Source: Thalassotalea sp. Sam97
GTDB taxonomy: Bacteria; Pseudomonadota; Gammaproteobacteria; Enterobacterales; Alteromonadaceae
DNA: 64,000 nucleotides
Direction of reading: 5' to 3'
NCBI RefSeq assembly: GCF_041379765.1
Contig: NZ_CP166919.1
Location: 1,674,001-1,738,000 of the forward strand
Part shown: in pieces, positions 61,355 through 64,000 of the stretch
Position numbering within the stretch: the first letter of the stretch is position 1
Layout: every line of letters begins with the position of its first letter
Translations under genes and position numbers: made by a program
Notes under the pieces: model-generated
What the model saw: only the letters and a program-made list of their open reading frames with translations
The model's database searches: none
Told to the model about the DNA's origin: nothing

Positions 61355-63622
61355 CTAGTGTGACACTAGCTCTTTTTTCGGTTCATAGGTAAACGTTAAC
61401 GTCTGCTTGTCTTTGCCAACATCGACTCGGGCGATCCCCCCCTGCATCAACTCTCCGAACAACAGTTCGTTAGCCAATTGCTTTTTGACCTTCTCTTGAA
61501 TCAATCGCGCCATCGGACGAGCACCCATCGACTTATCATAGCCATGCTCTGCTAACCAAGCCCGAGCACCATCGCTAATTTCAAGCGAGACACCTTTGGT
61601 ATCTAACTGGGCTTGAAGCTCAACAATGAATTTATCAACGACTTGCTCAATAACACGACTGTGCAGGTGGTTAAACCAAATAATCGAATCCAAGCGATTA
61701 CGAAACTCTGGCGAGAACACACGATTGATCTCACTCATCGCATCATGAGAATGATCTTGTTGTTGAAAACCTATTGATTTTCTCGTTGTCTCTTGTACAC
61801 CAGCATTAGTCGTCAGCACCAAAATAACGTTACGGAAATCGGCCTTACGACCATTGTTATCCGTTAATGTACCGTGATCCATGACTTGCAATAAGATATT
61901 GTAAATATCGGAATGCGCTTTTTCGATTTCATCCAATAATACGACCGAATGTGGGTGCTTAATGACGGCATCGGTAAGCAAGCCACCTTGTTCATAGCCA
62001 ACATAACCTGGTGGTGCACCAATTAAACGTGATACCGCGTGTTTTTCCATGTACTCCGACATATCAAATCGCAGTAGTTCGATCCCCATTTGCTTGGCTA
62101 ACTGCTTTGTTACTTCGGTTTTACCAACACCAGTTGGCCCAGAGAATAAAAACGAGCCTATCGGCTTGTCTTCCTGACCTAAACCTGCGCGGTTTAAGCG
62201 GATCACCGAAGTTAAACCATCGATTGCTTCGTTTTGACCGAAAACCACCATTTTTAAATTGCGATCGATGTTCATCAAATTATCTTTCTCAGTCGACGAT
62301 ACCGATTTTTCCGGAATTCGAGCAATGTGCGCAACAACGGTTTCAATGTCGGTAACATCAATATCTCGTTTGCGTTTATCTGCCGCGAGTAATTGTTGTT
62401 TCGCGCCCGCTTCATCGATAACATCAATAGCTTTATCAGGTAAAAAACGATCGTTAATATATTTACTCGACAACTCAGCAGCCGCTCGTAATGCACTGTT
62501 GCTGTATTTCACACCGTGGTGCTGTTCATACTTTTCTTTCAAACCTTGCAAGATCTTTGTGGTCTCATCGATACTCGGTTCCACCACATCAATCTTTTGA
62601 AAACGACGCGCTAAAGCACGATCTTTCTCAAAAATACTGGCAAATTCTTGATACGTCGTCGAGCCCATACAGCGCAACTTACCTGATGATAGCAATGGTT
62701 TGATTAGATTTGACGCGTCCATCATGCCACCTGATGCAGCGCCTGCACCAATGATGGTATGGATTTCATCGATGAACAGAATCGCGTGCTTATCTTTTTC
62801 CAATTCTTTTAACAACGATTTGAATCGTTTTTCAAAATCGCCTCGGTATTTGGTGCCTGCTAATAAGGCCCCCATATCGAGAGAGTAAATGGTAGCGTCG
62901 CTTAACACTTCCGGCGCCTTACCTTCAACAATTTGTTTGGCTAGCCCTTCGGCAATGGCTGTTTTACCAACACCAGCCTCACCAACTAATAACGGGTTGT
63001 TCTTACGCCGGCGTGACAATACCTGAACGGTGCGCTCAAGCTCTTGGGTTCGACCAATCATGGGATCGATTTCGCCATTTTTTGCTAAAACGTTTAGGTT
63101 CGACGCATAGGTTTCGATGCTTTTCGCTTCTTCAGCGTTATTGGTACCTTGCTGCTCAATAGCCGATACCGGATCATCTGATGGTGTGTTTTTGGAAATG
63201 CCGTGAGAAATATAATTAACGATATCAAGTCGAGTGATACTCGACTTTTTCAGAAAGTAAGCTGCTTGAGATTCTTGTTCGGAAAAAATCGCCACCAGTA
63301 CATTAGCGCCGTTTACTTCCGATTTGCCAGATGACTGCACATGAAATACGGCACGTTGTAGCACACGCTGAAAGCCAAGCGTTGGTTGTGTCTCGCGCTC
63401 TTCGTCACCAGCTGGGATCACGGGGGTTGTCTCACTGATAAAGTTAAGCAATTCCGTTTTTAGCTTCGAAATATCGCCACCACATGCATCTATGGCTTCA
63501 ACAGCCTCGGGGTTTTCCAGCAACGCCAACAACAAATGCTCCACCGTCATAAATTCATGACGTGAATCCTTTGCTTGACGAAACGCTAAATTCAGCGATA
63601 TTTCTAAATCTTTATTCAACAT
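61355..63622 (-). CDS. clpA: ATP-dependent Clp protease ATP-binding subunit ClpA
   Basis: 755 residues from the ATG at 63622 (MLNKDLEISLNLAF); the frame extends 16 residues further but the family begins here. N-domain to about 145 (ClpS docking), AAA-1 with Walker A GEAGVGKTAIAEGLA, AAA-2 with Walker A GPTGVGKTEVTKQLA. Unfolds substrates into ClpP. ClpS lies upstream. Its natural terminator is broken by the IS4-type element 18-30 bases past the stop. Confidence 0.96.
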   Translation of the reverse strand: MLNKDLEISLNLAFRQAKDSRHEFMTVEHLLLALLENPEAVEAIDACGGDISKLKTELLNFISETTPVIPAGDEERETQPTLGFQRVLQRAVFHVQSSGKSEVNGANVLVAIFSEQESQAAYFLKKSSITRLDIVNYISHGISKNTPSDDPVSAIEQQGTNNAEEAKSIETYASNLNVLAKNGEIDPMIGRTQELERTVQVLSRRRKNNPLLVGEAGVGKTAIAEGLAKQIVEGKAPEVLSDATIYSLDMGALLAGTKYRGDFEKRFKSLLKELEKDKHAILFIDEIHTIIGAGAASGGMMDASNLIKPLLSSGKLRCMGSTTYQEFASIFEKDRALARRFQKIDVVEPSIDETTKILQGLKEKYEQHHGVKYSNSALRAAAELSSKYINDRFLPDKAIDVIDEAGAKQQLLAADKRKRDIDVTDIETVVAHIARIPEKSVSSTEKDNLMNIDRNLKMVVFGQNEAIDGLTSVIRLNRAGLGQEDKPIGSFLFSGPTGVGKTEVTKQLAKQMGIELLRFDMSEYMEKHAVSRLIGAPPGYVGYEQGGLLTDAVIKHPHSVVLLDEIEKAHSDIYNILLQVMDHGTLTDNNGRKADFRNVILVLTTNAGVQETTRKSIGFQQQDHSHDAMSEINRVFSPEFRNRLDSIIWFNHLHSRVIEQVVDKFIVELQAQLDTKGVSLEISDGARAWLAEHGYDKSMGARPMARLIQEKVKKQLANELLFGELMQGGIARVDVGKDKQTLTFTYEPKKELVSH

Positions 63623-63722
63623 AGGCGTACTCCTGATACTACCAACCTGTAATAAACATTCCTTTGTCACACGCGCATTTTGCTGCTGTGCTTGAAATGT
63701 TGTTACATCCTATCATTTGACG

Positions 63723-64000
63723 TTATACCTTTTCCATCGTACACATTAACGGGTGCTGGTGCTCTCGTGCATAACCTGCAACTTGATCCACCTTAGTTTC
63801 CGCAACATCGGCAGTAAAAATGCCACAACTTGCTTTACCCTTATAATGTATTGTAAGCATGATTTGTGTGGCTTGATCACTATCCATGTTAAAAAATCGT
63901 GTCAAAACATCTACAACAAAGTCCATTGGCGTGTAATCGTCGTTCAACAAAATTACTCGGTACATCGATGGACGCTTTATATCTTGCTGTTCATCTTCCA
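63723..64000 (-). CDS. clpS: ClpS adaptor, N-terminus beyond the window
   Basis: The frame is open past the ATG at 63965 to the window edge (EDEQQDIKRPSMYRVILLNDD), so that ATG is internal and the real start is missing. N-degron binding residues: NDDYTPMDFVVDVL (Asp pair and Met), HYKGKASCGIF and EHPLMCTMEKV. It delivers proteins with N-terminal Leu, Phe, Tyr or Trp to ClpA. About 100 bases separate it from clpA. Confidence 0.95.
   Translation of the reverse strand, partial: EDEQQDIKRPSMYRVILLNDDYTPMDFVVDVLTRFFNMDSDQATQIMLTIHYKGKASCGIFTADVAETKVDQVAGYAREHQHPLMCTMEKV

Overview
The window is a chromosomal segment of a gammaproteobacterium of the order Alteromonadales, most likely a marine Colwelliaceae-type organism (Thalassotalea/Colwellia-like). 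This is inferred from gene content and order: the block lrp-ftsK-lolA-rarA-(crcB)-serS on one side and trxB-aat-bpt-infA ... clpA-clpS on the other is the classic gammaproteobacterial arrangement, and a tRNA-Ser(UGA) array beside yccA and tusDCBE echoes the serT-yccA-tusE neighbourhood of enterics. No species-level call can be made from sequence reading alone.

Layout. 1-9.4 kb: a QueD-like enzyme (cut by the window edge), an M23 peptidase, a stand-alone tyrosine recombinase, a split pqiA pair coupled to an unusually long pqiB/letB with eight MCE repeats, then a macrodomain protein with a disturbed reading frame, a riboflavin-kinase-like barrel protein and a phosphoribosyltransferase. 9.6-23.5 kb: one tRNA-Ser(UGA), a D-lactate dehydrogenase (Dld-II type), small lipoproteins, an electrophile-detoxification operon (nitroreductase-gloA-old yellow enzyme) with a divergent LysR regulator, a PhzF homologue, a TetR/hydrolase pair sharing an operator, tcyP, then three more identical tRNA-Ser(UGA) genes in a 174-bp tandem array. 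23.6-37.6 kb: tag, yccA, tusDCBE (tRNA thiolation relay), iorAB molybdenum oxidoreductase, a second aldehyde-stress locus (LysR, DJ-1, YqhD), a MerR-methyltransferase fusion, phaB, two GNAT acetyltransferases and a membrane-bound XRE regulator.

37.6-42.3 kb is the most unusual part: a run of minus-strand gene cassettes, each ending in an attC-like palindrome, with no integron integrase anywhere in the window (a CALIN, or cluster of attC sites lacking an integrase). One 372-bp cassette carrying a near-perfect LexA box is present twice, and a decayed IS1111/IS110-type element sits directly beside an attC core; the element's non-coding 3' end contains an attC-core-like sequence, suggestive of an RNA guide aimed at attC sites.

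43-64 kb is housekeeping: serS, crcB, rarA, lolA, ftsK, lrp, ald, trxB, aat, bpt, infA, nhaA/nhaR, clpA and clpS. Aat, Bpt, ClpS and ClpA together make up the bacterial N-degron pathway. A complete IS4-family element is inserted inside the stem-loop that once terminated clpA, with a 12-bp target duplication. Several housekeeping transcripts end in clear intrinsic terminators, and the two tRNA-Ser loci share the same TTTACA-17-TAATAT promoter.
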